Assembly (NCBI RefSeq): GCF_001542905.1
Contig: NZ_LOAJ01000001.1
Coordinates: 1,984,001-2,048,000, forward strand
Direction of reading: 5' to 3'
From: Halorubrum aethiopicum
Lineage (GTDB): Archaea > Halobacteriota > Halobacteria > Halobacteriales > Haloferacaceae
Length of the DNA: 64,000 bases
The notes beneath the pieces were generated by a model. It was given only the letters and a program-made list of their open reading frames with translations, was not told where the DNA came from and ran no database searches. Made by a program: the position numbers and the translations under genes. Below are positions 9,240-18,273 of this stretch, in pieces. Positions within the stretch are counted from its first letter, which is position 1; every line of letters begins with the position of its first letter.

Positions 9240-10217
9240 ATGGGAAACGCGGACCTACGCGACCTCGCGTCGATACGGGAGGTCGCCTTCGAGGAACTGG
9301 AGGGGAGCGTCGTCGCCGTCGACGCGCACAACTGGCTGTACCGCTACCTCACGACGACGGTGAAGTGGACGAACGACGCCGCCTACACGACCCCCGACGG
9401 GACCGAGGTCGCCAACCTGATCGGGGTCGTCCAGGGGCTCCCGAAGTTCTTCGAACACGACCTGACGCCGGTGATGGTGTTCGACGGCGAGGTGACCGAG
9501 ATGAAGGCCGACGAGGTGGCCGACCGCCGGGAGAAACGTGAGCGCGCCGAAAAGCGGCAGGCGGCCGCGGCCGAGCGCGGCGACGCCGTCGAGGCCGCCC
9601 GCCTCTCCGCGCGGACCCAGCGGCTCACCGACACGATCCAGGAGACGACCCGGGAGCTGTTCGCGCTGCTCGACGTGCCGGTCGTCGAGGCCCCCGCCGA
9701 GGGGGAGGCGCAGTGCGCCCACATGGCCGCGACGGGGAGCGTCGACCACGCCGGCAGCGAGGACTACGACACCCTGCTGTTCGGCGCGCCGACGACGCTC
9801 CGGCAGCTGACGAGCAAGGGCGACCCGGAGCTGATGGACCTGGAGGCGACGCTCGCGGACCTGGAACTCGACCGCGAGGGGCTCGTCGACGTCGCCATGC
9901 TGTGTGGCACCGACTTCAACGAGGGCGTCCGCGGGATCGGGCCGAAGACGGCGGTGTCGGCGGTGCGCGAACATGGCGACCTGTGGGCCGTCCTCGAGGC
10001 GCGCGACGCCTCGATCCCGAACGCCGAGGCGGTCCGCGAGTTCCTCCTCGACCCGCCCGTCTCGGACGCCGACTTCGATCCGGCGATCGAACCGGACGTC
10101 GAGGCCGCGCGGGCGTACGTCGTCGACGAGTGGGGGGTCGACGCCGACGAGGTCGCCCGCGGGTTCGAGCGCATCCGGGAGTCGCAGGTCCAGACCGGGC
10201 TCGACCGCTGGACGTGA
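9240..10217 (+). CDS. fen: Flap endonuclease FEN1
   Basis: 325 residues, the normal archaeal FEN1 length. The N-terminal XPG domain has metal-ligand region [10 protein letters not shown] (Asp28) and VMVFDGE (Asp82). The XPG-I domain has [12 protein letters not shown], and the helix-hairpin-helix has [17 protein letters not shown]. The last residues, QTGLDRWT, form a PIP box for the PCNA clamp. FEN1 removes 5' flaps during Okazaki fragment maturation and base-excision repair. It is monocistronic, with TTTAATAC about 30 bp before the ATG. Confidence 0.96.
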   Translation: MGNADLRDLASIREVAFEELEGSVVAVDAHNWLYRYLTTTVKWTNDAAYTTPDGTEVANLIGVVQGLPKFFEHDLTPVMVFDGEVTEMKADEVADRREKRERAEKRQAAAAERGDAVEAARLSARTQRLTDTIQETTRELFALLDVPVVEAPAEGEAQCAHMAATGSVDHAGSEDYDTLLFGAPTTLRQLTSKGDPELMDLEATLADLELDREGLVDVAMLCGTDFNEGVRGIGPKTAVSAVREHGDLWAVLEARDASIPNAEAVREFLLDPPVSDADFDPAIEPDVEAARAYVVDEWGVDADEVARGFERIRESQVQTGLDRWT

Positions 10218-10402
10218 GATCGGGCTCGATGACGGGGTGAGACCGGGCTCGATCGGGCGTGGCGTGATCGGACTCGCCTCCCCGCGTCACCCTCGCGACC
10301 ACGTTTCCGTCGCACCGCGTATCATGCTCCTCGTTGACACGTGTCGTCCGGGCGTCTGACGCCGCGGTAGGTTTACGTTCGTTCCTCGCCAATCGGGAGG
10401 AT

Positions 10403-11299
10403 ATGAAGGTCCTGGTAGCCGGCGGAACCGGTTTCATCGGGTCGTACCTCTGTCGCGCGCTCGCCGAGGACGGCCACGAGGTGACCGCGATGTCGCGGTC
10501 GCCAGCGGAGATCCCTGAGGGGGTCGACTCCGCCGTCGGCGACGTCACGGCGTACGACTCCATCGCGCCCGCGGTCGAGGGTCACGACGCGGTGGTGAAC
10601 CTGGTCGCGCTCTCGCCGCTCTTCGAGCCGAAGGGCGGCAACGTGATGCACGACCGGGTCCACCGTGCCGGGACGGAGAACCTCGTCCGGGCGGCCGAGG
10701 AGGCGGGTGCCGACCGGTTCCTTCAGATGAGCGCGCTCGGGGCCGACCCCGACGGCGACACCGCCTACATCCGGGCGAAGGGAGAGGCGGAGGAGATCGT
10801 CCGGGAGAGCGACCTCGAGTGGACGGTGTTCCGGCCCTCGGTCGTCTTCGGCGAGGGCGGCGAGTTCGTCTCGTTCACGAAGCGGCTCAAGGGGATGTTC
10901 GCGCCGGGCGTCCCGCTGTACCCGCTTCCCGGCGGCGGCAAGACGCGGTTCCAGCCGATCCACGTCGAGGACCTCGTCCCGATGCTCGCGGCCGCCCTGG
11001 AGTCCGACGAGCACGTCGGGGAGGTGTACGAGGTGGGCGGCCCCGAGACGCTGACGCTCCGGGAGGTGACGGACCTCGTCTACGAGGCCGAGCGCAAGGG
11101 AGTCACGATCGTCCCGCTGCCGATGCCGGTGGCGCGACTCGGGCTTGCGGTGTTGGGTGCGGTTCCGGGGTTCCCGATGGGGAGCGACCAGTACCGGTCG
11201 TTGAAGTTCGACAACACGACCGCCGACAACGACGTGGGCGCGTTCGGCGTCGACGCCTCGGAGATGACCACGCTCGCGGCGTATCTGGGGGTCGAATGA
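10403..11299 (+). CDS. NDUFA9-type NAD(P)-binding epimerase-like protein
   Basis: 298 residues. Atypical short-chain/epimerase fold with the nucleotide-binding loop GGTGFIGS (residues 7-14). RFLQMSALGADPDGDTAYIRAKGEAE replaces the usual Tyr-XXX-Lys region with Y-IRAK, and FRPSVVFGEGGEF and RFQPIHVEDL follow. This matches complex I NDUFA9-like proteins, which bind NADPH and may assist quinone or complex I functions. GGGAGG two bases before the ATG and GTAGGTTTACG 30 bp upstream support the start. The 185-bp upstream gap holds a direct repeat of CCGGGCTCGAT-like sequence and nothing coding. Confidence 0.88.
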   Translation: MKVLVAGGTGFIGSYLCRALAEDGHEVTAMSRSPAEIPEGVDSAVGDVTAYDSIAPAVEGHDAVVNLVALSPLFEPKGGNVMHDRVHRAGTENLVRAAEEAGADRFLQMSALGADPDGDTAYIRAKGEAEEIVRESDLEWTVFRPSVVFGEGGEFVSFTKRLKGMFAPGVPLYPLPGGGKTRFQPIHVEDLVPMLAAALESDEHVGEVYEVGGPETLTLREVTDLVYEAERKGVTIVPLPMPVARLGLAVLGAVPGFPMGSDQYRSLKFDNTTADNDVGAFGVDASEMTTLAAYLGVE

Positions 11300-11434
11300 C
11301 CGCGATCCCCTCCCCGAGCGTCGAGACCGCCGCCGCGGCGATCTCACGGGGATCGCCCGACCCGGCGGGGACGTTCGGGAACCGACGACCCGTGTGGATC
11401 TCAGGACTGGTAACGCCATCAGAAGCCTTATGGT

Positions 11435-11450
11435 CCAGATCCCACTCTGG
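11435..11450 (+). promoter_or_regulatory. Inverted repeat at the cetZ transcription start region
   Basis: CCAGA, six bases, TCTGG. It sits just after the TATA-like GCCTTATGG (about 11425-11433) and before the Shine-Dalgarno-like GACGGAGGGAG, so it is near the expected mRNA 5' end of cetZ. It could be an operator or a leader hairpin; both are inference. Confidence 0.35.
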
Positions 11451-11477
11451 TCGTTTCAAAGACGGAGGGAGTTCAAC

Positions 11478-12656
11478 ATGAAACTGGCAATGATCGGATT
11501 CGGACAGGCGGGTGGGAAAGTCGTCGACAAGTTCCTGGAGTACGACAAACGGACGGGTTCGGAGATCGTGCGCGCCGCCGCGGCGGTGAACACGGCCAAG
11601 GCCGACCTCATGGGGCTCGAACACGTCCCCGAGAGCCAGCGCGTGCTCATCGGGCAGTCCCGGGTGAAGGGGCACGGCGTCGGCGCGGACAACGAGCTCG
11701 GCGCGGAGATCGCCGAGGAGGACATCGACGAGGTACAGGGCGCGATCGACTCGATCCCGGTCCACGAGGTGGACGCGTTCCTCGTCGTGGCGGGGCTCGG
11801 CGGCGGCACCGGCTCGGGGGGCGCGCCGGTGCTCGCGAAACACCTCAAGCGGATCTACACGGAGCCCGTCTACGGGCTCGGCGTGTTGCCGGGGAGCGAC
11901 GAGGGTGGCATCTACACCCTGAACGCGGCACGGTCGTTCCAGACGTTCGTCCGCGAGGTGGACAACCTGATGGTGTTCGACAACGACGCCTGGCGGAAGA
12001 CGGGCGAGTCCGTCCAGGGCGGCTACGAGGAGATCAACGAGGAGATCGTCCGGCGCTTCGGGATCCTCTTCGGGGCGGGCGAGATCCAGCAGGGCCAGGA
12101 GGTCGCGGAAAGCGTCGTCGACTCCTCGGAGATCATCAACACGCTCTCGGGCGGCGGCGTCTCCACGGTCGGCTACGCCGAGGAGGAGGTCGAGGAGCGC
12201 AGCTCCGGCGGCCTGCTCTCGCGGCTCCGAAAGGACGACGGCGGCGACGAGCTCGACAGCGCACACACCACCAACCGGATCACGAGCCTCGTCCGCAAGG
12301 CGGCGCTCGGCCGGCTCACGCTCCCCTGTGAGATCGAGGGCGCGGAGCGGGCGCTGCTCGTGCTCGCGGGCCCGCCGGAGTACCTCAACCGGAAGGGCAT
12401 CGAGCGCGGCCGCAAGTGGCTCGAAGAGCAGACCGGCTCGATGGAGGTCCGCGGCGGCGACTACCCGTACCGCGGCGCAGGCTTCGTCGCGACCGTAATC
12501 TTGCTCGCGGGCGTCACGAACGTCCCGCGGATCAAGGAGCTCCAGGAGGTCGCCATCGAGGCGCAGGACAACCTCGACGAGATCCGCGAGGAGAGCGACG
12601 AGAACCTCGACAACCTCGTCAGCGACGACGGCGACGAGCTCGAGTCGCTGTTCTAG
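11478..12656 (+). CDS. cetZ: Tubulin-like cytoskeletal GTPase CetZ
   Basis: 392 residues. FtsZ/tubulin superfamily: [13 protein letters not shown] at the N-terminus, the GTP-binding tubulin signature [10 protein letters not shown] (about 107-115), and the T7-loop region around [15 protein letters not shown], which is CetZ-like. CetZ proteins control cell shape and motility in haloarchaea and are distinct from the division protein FtsZ. A Shine-Dalgarno (GGAGGGAG) lies upstream of the ATG, unusual in this mostly leaderless window. cofC follows 10 bp downstream, an arrangement I recall next to cetZ1 in other haloarchaea. Confidence 0.92.
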   Translation: MKLAMIGFGQAGGKVVDKFLEYDKRTGSEIVRAAAAVNTAKADLMGLEHVPESQRVLIGQSRVKGHGVGADNELGAEIAEEDIDEVQGAIDSIPVHEVDAFLVVAGLGGGTGSGGAPVLAKHLKRIYTEPVYGLGVLPGSDEGGIYTLNAARSFQTFVREVDNLMVFDNDAWRKTGESVQGGYEEINEEIVRRFGILFGAGEIQQGQEVAESVVDSSEIINTLSGGGVSTVGYAEEEVEERSSGGLLSRLRKDDGGDELDSAHTTNRITSLVRKAALGRLTLPCEIEGAERALLVLAGPPEYLNRKGIERGRKWLEEQTGSMEVRGGDYPYRGAGFVATVILLAGVTNVPRIKELQEVAIEAQDNLDEIREESDENLDNLVSDDGDELESLF

Positions 12657-12666
12657 GCGCGGCCGG

Positions 12667-13323
12667 ATGGAGGTCCTCGTCCCCTTCTCCGCCGACCGAC
12701 CGAAATCGCGGCTCGCGGACGCCCTCTCTCCCTCCGAGCGGGCCGCGTTCGCGCGGGCGATGCTCGCCGACGTGCTGACGGCGGTAGTCGACGCCGGCGG
12801 CGACCCGCGACTCCTCGCCACGGACGCGTTCGACCCGACCGACGAGCCGACGGTCCCTCTCGATCCGCCGGTCGTCGTCGACGACCGACCGCTCACCGAG
12901 GCGGTCAACGCCGTCCTCGAGGAGCGTCGACCGGGCGAGGAAGTCGGCCCGCTCGCGGTCGTGATGGCCGATCTCGCGCTCGCGACCCCCGAGACGCTCG
13001 ACCGGCTGTTCGCGGCCGGCCGCGAGGCCGACGTCGCGATCGCCCCGGGCCGCGGCGGCGGCACGAACGCCCTCGTCGCTTCCCACCCGGAGTTCCGGGT
13101 GGACTACCACGGCGCGTCGTACCTCGACCACCGGCGGATCGCGGCCGATATCGGCGCGGAGCTCGCCGCGGTCGACTCCCACCGGCTCGGTACCGACGTC
13201 GACGAGCCCGGCGACCTCGCGGAGGTGCTGATCCACGGCGAGGGTCGCGCGGCGACGTGGCTCCGAGAGGCCGGCTTCGCGCTCGACGCGTCCGGCGGTC
13301 GCGTGACGGTCGTTCGGGAGTGA
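12667..13323 (+). CDS. cofC: 2-phospho-L-lactate guanylyltransferase CofC
   Basis: 218 residues. N-terminal nucleotide-binding segment [20 protein letters not shown], then [14 protein letters not shown] and [12 protein letters not shown], matching CofC. The enzyme activates 2-phospho-L-lactate with GTP to make lactyl-diphospho-guanosine for coenzyme F420. It follows cetZ by 10 bp, so the two are probably co-transcribed, and cofG lies about 0.9 kb downstream on the same strand. Confidence 0.93.
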   Translation: MEVLVPFSADRPKSRLADALSPSERAAFARAMLADVLTAVVDAGGDPRLLATDAFDPTDEPTVPLDPPVVVDDRPLTEAVNAVLEERRPGEEVGPLAVVMADLALATPETLDRLFAAGREADVAIAPGRGGGTNALVASHPEFRVDYHGASYLDHRRIAADIGAELAAVDSHRLGTDVDEPGDLAEVLIHGEGRAATWLREAGFALDASGGRVTVVRE

Positions 13324-13394
13324 GTGTCCACGCGCTCGCCGCCGCTCGGCCGATACCGACAAGTGAGCGACGGCCCTTCCACACGCCGGAAGAC

Positions 13395-14132
13395 ATGCCG
13401 GAGAGTGTCGAAGGGACGTCGTCGGACGCGTTCGGGGTCGCACGGGACGACCTCTCCGTCCTCGTCACGCACCTGTTTCTCGTCGTCGGGATCGTGTTCT
13501 TTCGCTGGAACCTCGGCGAGATCGTGCTCGTCTACCTGGTCGACGTTGCGGTCACCCTCGTCCTGTTCGGGACCGCGGCACTCTTCGCGGCACGGCCGAT
13601 CGAGGACGGCGAAGCCGAGAAGTGGCGGGAGGAGCCGACCCCGATCGAGATAGCTCCGTTCCTCCCGCCGCTGTACGGGAGGAACGTCCGACTGGTCGCG
13701 AGCGAACTGTTCAGGGGCGGGTTCTTCCTCTGTTTCTTCGCCGCGATAGCGCTGTCGCTCTTCGATTGGACGCTCTCGTCGCTGCGTTCGACGTCGATCG
13801 GCGTCACGGTACTCGCCGTCTGCGGCTCCCAGCTGGCGCGCGTCTGGCGACAGTGTATCGCGGGCGAGTCGTACCGAGACCGGTCGCCGGCGGACGCGAT
13901 CGGACTCGCGCTACGTCCGATAGGCCGACTGATCGTTATCGCGCTGTACGTCGTCGCGCCGGTCACCGCCGCGCTCGGGGTCACCTTGATCCTCCTGCTC
14001 GACGTCGAGTCGACGGCGGCCCTCCCGTACGGGGACACCATCGTACTGCTGGCGTACGTCGTCCCCGTCGGAGCCGCAAGCGTGTGGCTGCGGAACGACC
14101 GGTTCGAGGTCGGGCTCCAGTATAAGAGCTGA
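13395..14132 (+). CDS. Membrane protein, DUF6498-like
   Basis: 245 residues with about six hydrophobic segments. The first part, VVGIVFFRWNLGEIVLVYLVDV, has the Trp/Glu-containing helix typical of haloarchaeal DUF6498-like proteins; a Pro/Arg-rich soluble loop follows (about 68-100). Function unknown. The chosen ATG at 13395 excludes an upstream extension that overlaps cofC. It separates cofC from cofG on the same strand, which is an insertion into an otherwise F420-related cluster rather than evidence for an F420 role. Confidence 0.7.
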   Translation: MPESVEGTSSDAFGVARDDLSVLVTHLFLVVGIVFFRWNLGEIVLVYLVDVAVTLVLFGTAALFAARPIEDGEAEKWREEPTPIEIAPFLPPLYGRNVRLVASELFRGGFFLCFFAAIALSLFDWTLSSLRSTSIGVTVLAVCGSQLARVWRQCIAGESYRDRSPADAIGLALRPIGRLIVIALYVVAPVTAALGVTLILLLDVESTAALPYGDTIVLLAYVVPVGAASVWLRNDRFEVGLQYKS

Positions 14133-14266
14133 ACCACACGATCGCCGCCGGCGAATCTCGACGGTGCCGGCGAAGCGTAAGCGTCGGACTACGCCGACCA
14201 CCCGTAACCGAATCCGGTATCTTCGAGGGATCCGCAACCGCGATCCTTTTTGAACGCCGACCGCGA

Positions 14267-15448
14267 GTGACGGTCGTGTTCGCCGGAGCGGACGGGTACG
14301 GGATCGACGTCGACGTCGACGATCGGGCGGTCGAGCGGCTGCTCTCGATCGGCCCCGCCGACGTCGACGCCGCGGACCGGCTCACCTTCGCCCGGAACGT
14401 CTTCGTGCCGCTGACGACCGCCTGCCGGTACACCTGTACGTACTGTACCTACTACGACGTGCCGGGCGAGGCGTCGCTGCTCTCGCCCGAGGAGGTGCGC
14501 GAGCGGTGCCGGGTCGGCGCGGACGCGGGCTGTACGGAGGCGCTTTTCACCTTCGGCGACGAGCCGGACGACCGCTACACGGCGATCCACGAGACGCTCG
14601 ACGAGTGGGGGTTCGACTCGATCCACGACTACCTCCACCGGGCCTGCGAGATCGCCTTGGAGGAGGGGCTCCTCCCGCACTCGAACCCCGGCGACCTCAC
14701 CGAGGAGACGTTCCGTGACCTGCGGGAGGTGAACGCGTCGATGGGCGTGATGCTGGAGACGACCGCCGACGTCGACGCTCACAGCGGGGGTCGACGGAAG
14801 ACGCCGGGTCAGCGGCTGAACACGATCCGGGCGGCGGGTCGGCAGGGCGTCCCGTTCACGACCGGGATCCTCGTGGGGATCGGCGAGGGGTGGCGGGACC
14901 GCGCGGAGAGCCTGCTCGCGATCCGGGCGCTCCACGAGCGGCACGGCCACGTCCAGGAGGTCATCGTCCAGAACGTCGTCCCCAACGAGCGGTCGGACTT
15001 CGCGAAGCCGGATCTGGAGACGATGCGGCGGGTCGTCGCGATGGCGCGGGCCGCGTTACCCCCCGAGGTGTCCGTCCAAGTGCCGCCGAACCTCTCGCCC
15101 GCGGCCGACCTCGTCGACTGCGGGATCGACGACCTCGGCGGCGTCTCCCCCGTCACCGACGACTACGTCAACCCGCAGTACGCGTGGCCCGATCTCGACG
15201 GACTCCGGGCGGTCGCCGACGCGGGAGAGATTCCGCTCCGCGAGCGACTCCCGACGTACGCCAGGTACCTTCCCGAGGGCGTTCGGCCTCCCGGCGTCGA
15301 ACCGGCACCCGCCCCGGAGAACCGCGACGCGTGGATCCCGCCCGCGGTCGCGGACCGGATCCGCGCCGACGACGTCCACGGCCGGCGGTTCCGGGCGGTC
15401 GCCCGCGACGACGGGCCGCTCGACCCGCGACCGGCGCGCGGCGACTGA
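14267..15448 (+). CDS. cofG: FO synthase subunit CofG (7,8-didemethyl-8-hydroxy-5-deazariboflavin synthase)
   Basis: 393 residues. Radical SAM cluster motif CRYTCTYC (Cys53, Cys57, Cys60), then TFGDEPDDRY, HSNPGDLTEE, METTADVDAHSGGRRKTPGQRL, ILVGIGEGWRDR and QNVVPNERS, all typical of CofG. With CofH it makes the deazaflavin FO of coenzyme F420; cofH is not in this window. Translation may start at GTG 14267 or a second GTG 9 bp on. CGATCCTTTTTG about 25 bp upstream is a plausible promoter. Confidence 0.95.
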   Translation: MTVVFAGADGYGIDVDVDDRAVERLLSIGPADVDAADRLTFARNVFVPLTTACRYTCTYCTYYDVPGEASLLSPEEVRERCRVGADAGCTEALFTFGDEPDDRYTAIHETLDEWGFDSIHDYLHRACEIALEEGLLPHSNPGDLTEETFRDLREVNASMGVMLETTADVDAHSGGRRKTPGQRLNTIRAAGRQGVPFTTGILVGIGEGWRDRAESLLAIRALHERHGHVQEVIVQNVVPNERSDFAKPDLETMRRVVAMARAALPPEVSVQVPPNLSPAADLVDCGIDDLGGVSPVTDDYVNPQYAWPDLDGLRAVADAGEIPLRERLPTYARYLPEGVRPPGVEPAPAPENRDAWIPPAVADRIRADDVHGRRFRAVARDDGPLDPRPARGD

Positions 15449-15523
15449 GGAGGAGTCGCCGCGAGCGACCGCGATGGCGGATCCCGATCCGGCGGCGATA
15501 AACAACTGCGCTGCCAGTAGCTT

Positions 15524-15547
15524 CTTTAAATACCCATCCGAATGGGT
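15524..15547 (+). promoter_or_regulatory. mscS promoter with perfect inverted repeat
   Basis: TTTAAATA (about 15524-15531) is centred 26 bp before the mscS ATG. It is followed at once by ACCCAT, four bases, ATGGGT (15532-15547), a perfect 6-4-6 inverted repeat between the TATA box and the start codon. This is a natural position for a repressor site. Confidence 0.5.
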
Positions 15548-15552
15548 GGACG

Positions 15553-16413
15553 ATGGTACCACTTCAGTTCGGATTGTCGGGGATCGCGGCGGCGATCGCG
15601 GGGTTCCTGTTCACCGCGTTCCTGTTCGTCGCCGGCTTCGTCGCGGTGTTGTTGCTCGGGAAGGTCCTCTTCGTGCCGGGCGTGGAGCGAACGATCGAGT
15701 CCCGAGGGCTGGACGAGGCGGTGAAGAGCCTGGGCTCGAGCGTCGCGAACGCGGTCGTCTGGGTGGCGGCGGTCGCGATCGGGTTCACGCTCGCGGGGTA
15801 CGGGGCGTTCCTCTCGGCGTTCGCCGTCTTCGGCGGCGCGATCGCGCTCGCGGTCGGGTTCGCCGCACAGGACCTGCTGGGGAACTTCGTCGCCGGCGTC
15901 TTCATCCTGAAGGACAAGCCGTTCGAGGTCGGGGACTGGATCGAGTGGGACGGCAACGCGGGCCGCGTCGAGGACATCGACCTGCGCGTCTCGCGGGTCC
16001 GCACCTTCGACAACGAGCGGGTCACGGTCCCGAACGGGGACCTGGCGAACAACGCCGTCACGAACCCCGTGGCCTACGAGACGCTCCGCCAGAAGTTCGT
16101 CTTCGGCATCGGCTACGACGACGACATCGCCCAGGCGACGGACATCATCGTCGAGAAGGCCGAGGCGCACGCGGAGATACTCGACGACCCCGCCCCGTCG
16201 GTTCGCGTGGTCGAGCTCGGCGACTCCGCCGTGGGGCTCCAGTCGCGCTGGTGGATCGACGAGCCCGACCGCGGCGACTTCGTCCGAGTGCGCTCGGAGT
16301 ACGTCACCGCGGTGAAGGAGGCGTTCGACGAGGCCGGCATCGACATGCCGTACGTCCACCGGCAGCTCACCGGCAGCGTCGAGGTCATCGAGGACGTCGC
16401 GGACGGCGAGTAG
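15553..16413 (+). CDS. Small-conductance mechanosensitive channel MscS family
   Basis: 286 residues. Three transmembrane segments (about 12-38, 60-80, 84-112), with pore-lining TM3 FGGAIALAVGFAAQDLLGNFVAGV. The beta domain has DWIEWDGNAGRVEDIDLRVSRVRTFDNERVTVPNGDL, and a C-terminal vestibule domain follows. MscS channels release osmolytes on hypo-osmotic shock at the cytoplasmic membrane. It is monocistronic with its own promoter; the 3' side is a repeat array, not a gene. Confidence 0.94.
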   Translation: MVPLQFGLSGIAAAIAGFLFTAFLFVAGFVAVLLLGKVLFVPGVERTIESRGLDEAVKSLGSSVANAVVWVAAVAIGFTLAGYGAFLSAFAVFGGAIALAVGFAAQDLLGNFVAGVFILKDKPFEVGDWIEWDGNAGRVEDIDLRVSRVRTFDNERVTVPNGDLANNAVTNPVAYETLRQKFVFGIGYDDDIAQATDIIVEKAEAHAEILDDPAPSVRVVELGDSAVGLQSRWWIDEPDRGDFVRVRSEYVTAVKEAFDEAGIDMPYVHRQLTGSVEVIEDVADGE

Positions 16414-16425
16414 CGTCGTCCGAAC

Positions 16426-16559
16426 CTCGGTCCCCGCCCCCTCCGTCTCGGTCCCCGCCCCCTCCGTCTCGGTCCCCGCTCCCTCCGTCTCGGTCCCCGC
16501 TCCCTCCGTCTCGGTCCCCGCTCCCTCCGTCTCGGTCCCCGCTCCCTCCGTCTCGGTCC
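16426..16559. repeat. 21-bp tandem repeat, six copies plus a partial copy
   Basis: Unit CTCGGTCCCCGCTCCCTCCGT in near-perfect head-to-tail copies from 16426 to 16551, then 8 bp of a seventh. The first two copies have CC where later copies have CT at one position. It begins 13 bp after the mscS stop. The 294-bp gap between mscS and thiE is pyrimidine-rich on the plus strand and holds no credible gene. Confidence 0.9.
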
Positions 16560-16597
16560 CGCGTTCTCCGGTCGGTTTCGCCCTCGGTCCCCGTTCT

Positions 16598-16617
16598 GTT
16601 CCGTTCCGTTCCGTTCC
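16598..16617. repeat. Pentanucleotide GTTCC repeat
   Basis: Four consecutive GTTCC units, with a further GTTCC pair about 12 bp downstream. It lies in the same pyrimidine-rich gap as the 21-bp array and resembles slippage-generated sequence. Confidence 0.8.
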
Positions 16618-16707
16618 CCTCACCCCCATCCCGTTCCGTTCCCGGCGGCACCTTCCTCCCGTCGGCTTCCCGCAATCGTTTTGGGCGACCACCGAAACGT
16701 ACAACCG

Positions 16708-17358
16708 ATGAATACACGCTCGGATCCGTCGTCGTGGCGAACGTATCTCGTGACGGGGGCGGAGCACTCGGCGGGCAGGGAGACGCCGACGATCGTCGCC
16801 GACGCGCTGGCCGGCGGGATCGACGTCGTCCAGCTCCGCGAGAAGGGGACCGACGCGCGGAGTCGCTACCACCTCGGCCGCCGCCTCCGCGAGCTGACCG
16901 CGAACGCGGACGTTCCCCTGATAGTCAACGACCGCGTCGACCTCGCGGCGGCGGTCGACGCCGACGGCGTCCACCTGGGACAGTCCGATCTACCGGTCGA
17001 GGTCGCCCGCGAGCGGTTGGGTTCCGACGCGATCGTCGGCGTCTCGGCGTCGACCGTCGCGGAGGCGACGGCGGCGGTCGACGCGGGCGCGGACTACCTC
17101 GGCGTCGGGGCCGTCTACGGAACGGACTCGAAGGACGTCTCCGGCGACCGCGACGGGATCGGGACCGAGCGGATCGCCGCGGTCGCCGACGCGGTCGACG
17201 TGCCCGCGGTCGGGATCGGCGGGATCGACGCGGGGAACGCGGCGAGCGTCGTCGAGGCCGGCGCGGCCGGCGTGGCGGTCGTCTCGGCGATCACGGCCGC
17301 CGAGGACCCGCAGGCCGCGACCGAGTCGCTCCGGGAGGTGGTCTCCGATGCCCGATGA
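16708..17358 (+). CDS. thiE: Thiamine phosphate synthase ThiE
   Basis: 216 residues, a TIM-barrel phosphosynthase: YLVTGAEHSAGR, DVVQLREKGTDARS (diphosphate binding), PLIVNDRVDLAAAVDADGVH, GVSASTVAEA, YLGVGAVYGTDSK and GIGGI. It joins HMP-diphosphate to thiazole phosphate to give thiamine phosphate. The ATG at 16708 lies 29 bp after ATCGTTTTG; an in-frame TTG upstream is inside that promoter. It overlaps thiM by 11 bp, so the two are an operon. No TPP riboswitch fold is evident upstream. Confidence 0.95.
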   Translation: MNTRSDPSSWRTYLVTGAEHSAGRETPTIVADALAGGIDVVQLREKGTDARSRYHLGRRLRELTANADVPLIVNDRVDLAAAVDADGVHLGQSDLPVEVARERLGSDAIVGVSASTVAEATAAVDAGADYLGVGAVYGTDSKDVSGDRDGIGTERIAAVADAVDVPAVGIGGIDAGNAASVVEAGAAGVAVVSAITAAEDPQAATESLREVVSDAR

Positions 17359-18211
17359 GCAGGACCCGGCTACCGCCCTCGACGCCGACTCCCTCCGCCG
17401 GACGCTGTCCGCGGTCGGCGAGACGGCGCCGCTCGTCCATCACCTCACGAACGACGTGACGACGAGCGAGACGGCGAACGTCACCCTTCACTGGGGCGGA
17501 CTCCCGGTGATGGCCGACGCGCCGGCCGAAGCGGGCGACATGGCCGCCGGCGCGGACGCGGTCGTGGTGAACACCGGCACGGCCGATCGGGCCGACGTCG
17601 ACGCGATGATCGACGCCGGTCGGCGGGCGAACGAGGCGGACGTTCCGGTGGTTCTCGACCCGGTCGGGTACGGCGCGACCCCACACCGCGTCGAGTCCGT
17701 CGGTCGACTGCTCGACGCGGTCGCGTTCGACGTCATCAAGGGGAACGCCGGGGAAGTCCGCGGGCTCGCTGGGGAGGAAGCGACGGTCAGGGGCGTCGAG
17801 TCCGTGGGCGAGGCGTCGGGCGTCGCGGACGCCGCGACCGCGCTCGCGGCCGAAACCGGCGCCGTCGTCGTGGCGTCCGGACCGACGGACGTCGTCGCCG
17901 ACGCGGACGGGAGCGCGTACGAACTCGCGGTCGGCCACGAGCGAATGGGCTCGTTCGTCGGCTCGGGATGTATGCTCGCGAGCACGCTCGGGACGGTCGC
18001 GGCGACGTCCCGCGGGAGCGACGCGCCCGTCGGGACGACGACGGAGGCGGCGCTGGTCGCGACGACGGCGTACGGACTGGCCGGCGAGCGCGCGGCCGAG
18101 ACGAACCCGCCCGGACCGTCGAGCTACCGAACCGCGTTCATGGACGCGGTGGCGGCGACGGCCGCGGACCCGCCGGCGGTCGGCGTCGACGATCGCATGT
18201 CGCGAGTCTGA
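17348..18211 (+). CDS. thiM: Hydroxyethylthiazole kinase ThiM
   Basis: 287 residues. Ribokinase-like fold: PLVHHLTNDVTTSETANV, GGLPVMADAP, VLDPVGYGATPHR, VIKGNAGEVRGLAG, VVASGPTDVVAD and the anion-hole motif VGSGCMLASTLG. It phosphorylates hydroxyethylthiazole to feed ThiE, a thiamine salvage step. The start overlaps the thiE end by 11 bp. Confidence 0.95.
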   Translation: MPDEQDPATALDADSLRRTLSAVGETAPLVHHLTNDVTTSETANVTLHWGGLPVMADAPAEAGDMAAGADAVVVNTGTADRADVDAMIDAGRRANEADVPVVLDPVGYGATPHRVESVGRLLDAVAFDVIKGNAGEVRGLAGEEATVRGVESVGEASGVADAATALAAETGAVVVASGPTDVVADADGSAYELAVGHERMGSFVGSGCMLASTLGTVAATSRGSDAPVGTTTEAALVATTAYGLAGERAAETNPPGPSSYRTAFMDAVAATAADPPAVGVDDRMSRV

Positions 18212-18273
18212 TTCTCGACGCGAGCGGGGCTCTCTACCCGATCGGAACTCCCCATCAGACGCGGGCAGCGGAC

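Noticed and set aside
11103-13064. 653-residue minus-strand frame opposite cetZ and cofC
   Set aside because: Antisense shadow with low-complexity Arg/Ala/Asp composition; both plus-strand genes are well identified.
16640-16707. TPP riboswitch upstream of thiE
   Set aside because: The sequence before the ATG is short and carries a TATA-like box 29 bp upstream, so the mRNA is probably leaderless; no conserved THI-element segments are visible.
16385-16717. Minus-strand frame with heptad repeats of EGAGTET or RDGGSGD type
   Set aside because: The repeats are simply the translation of the 21-bp tandem array; no start context, no conserved flanks.
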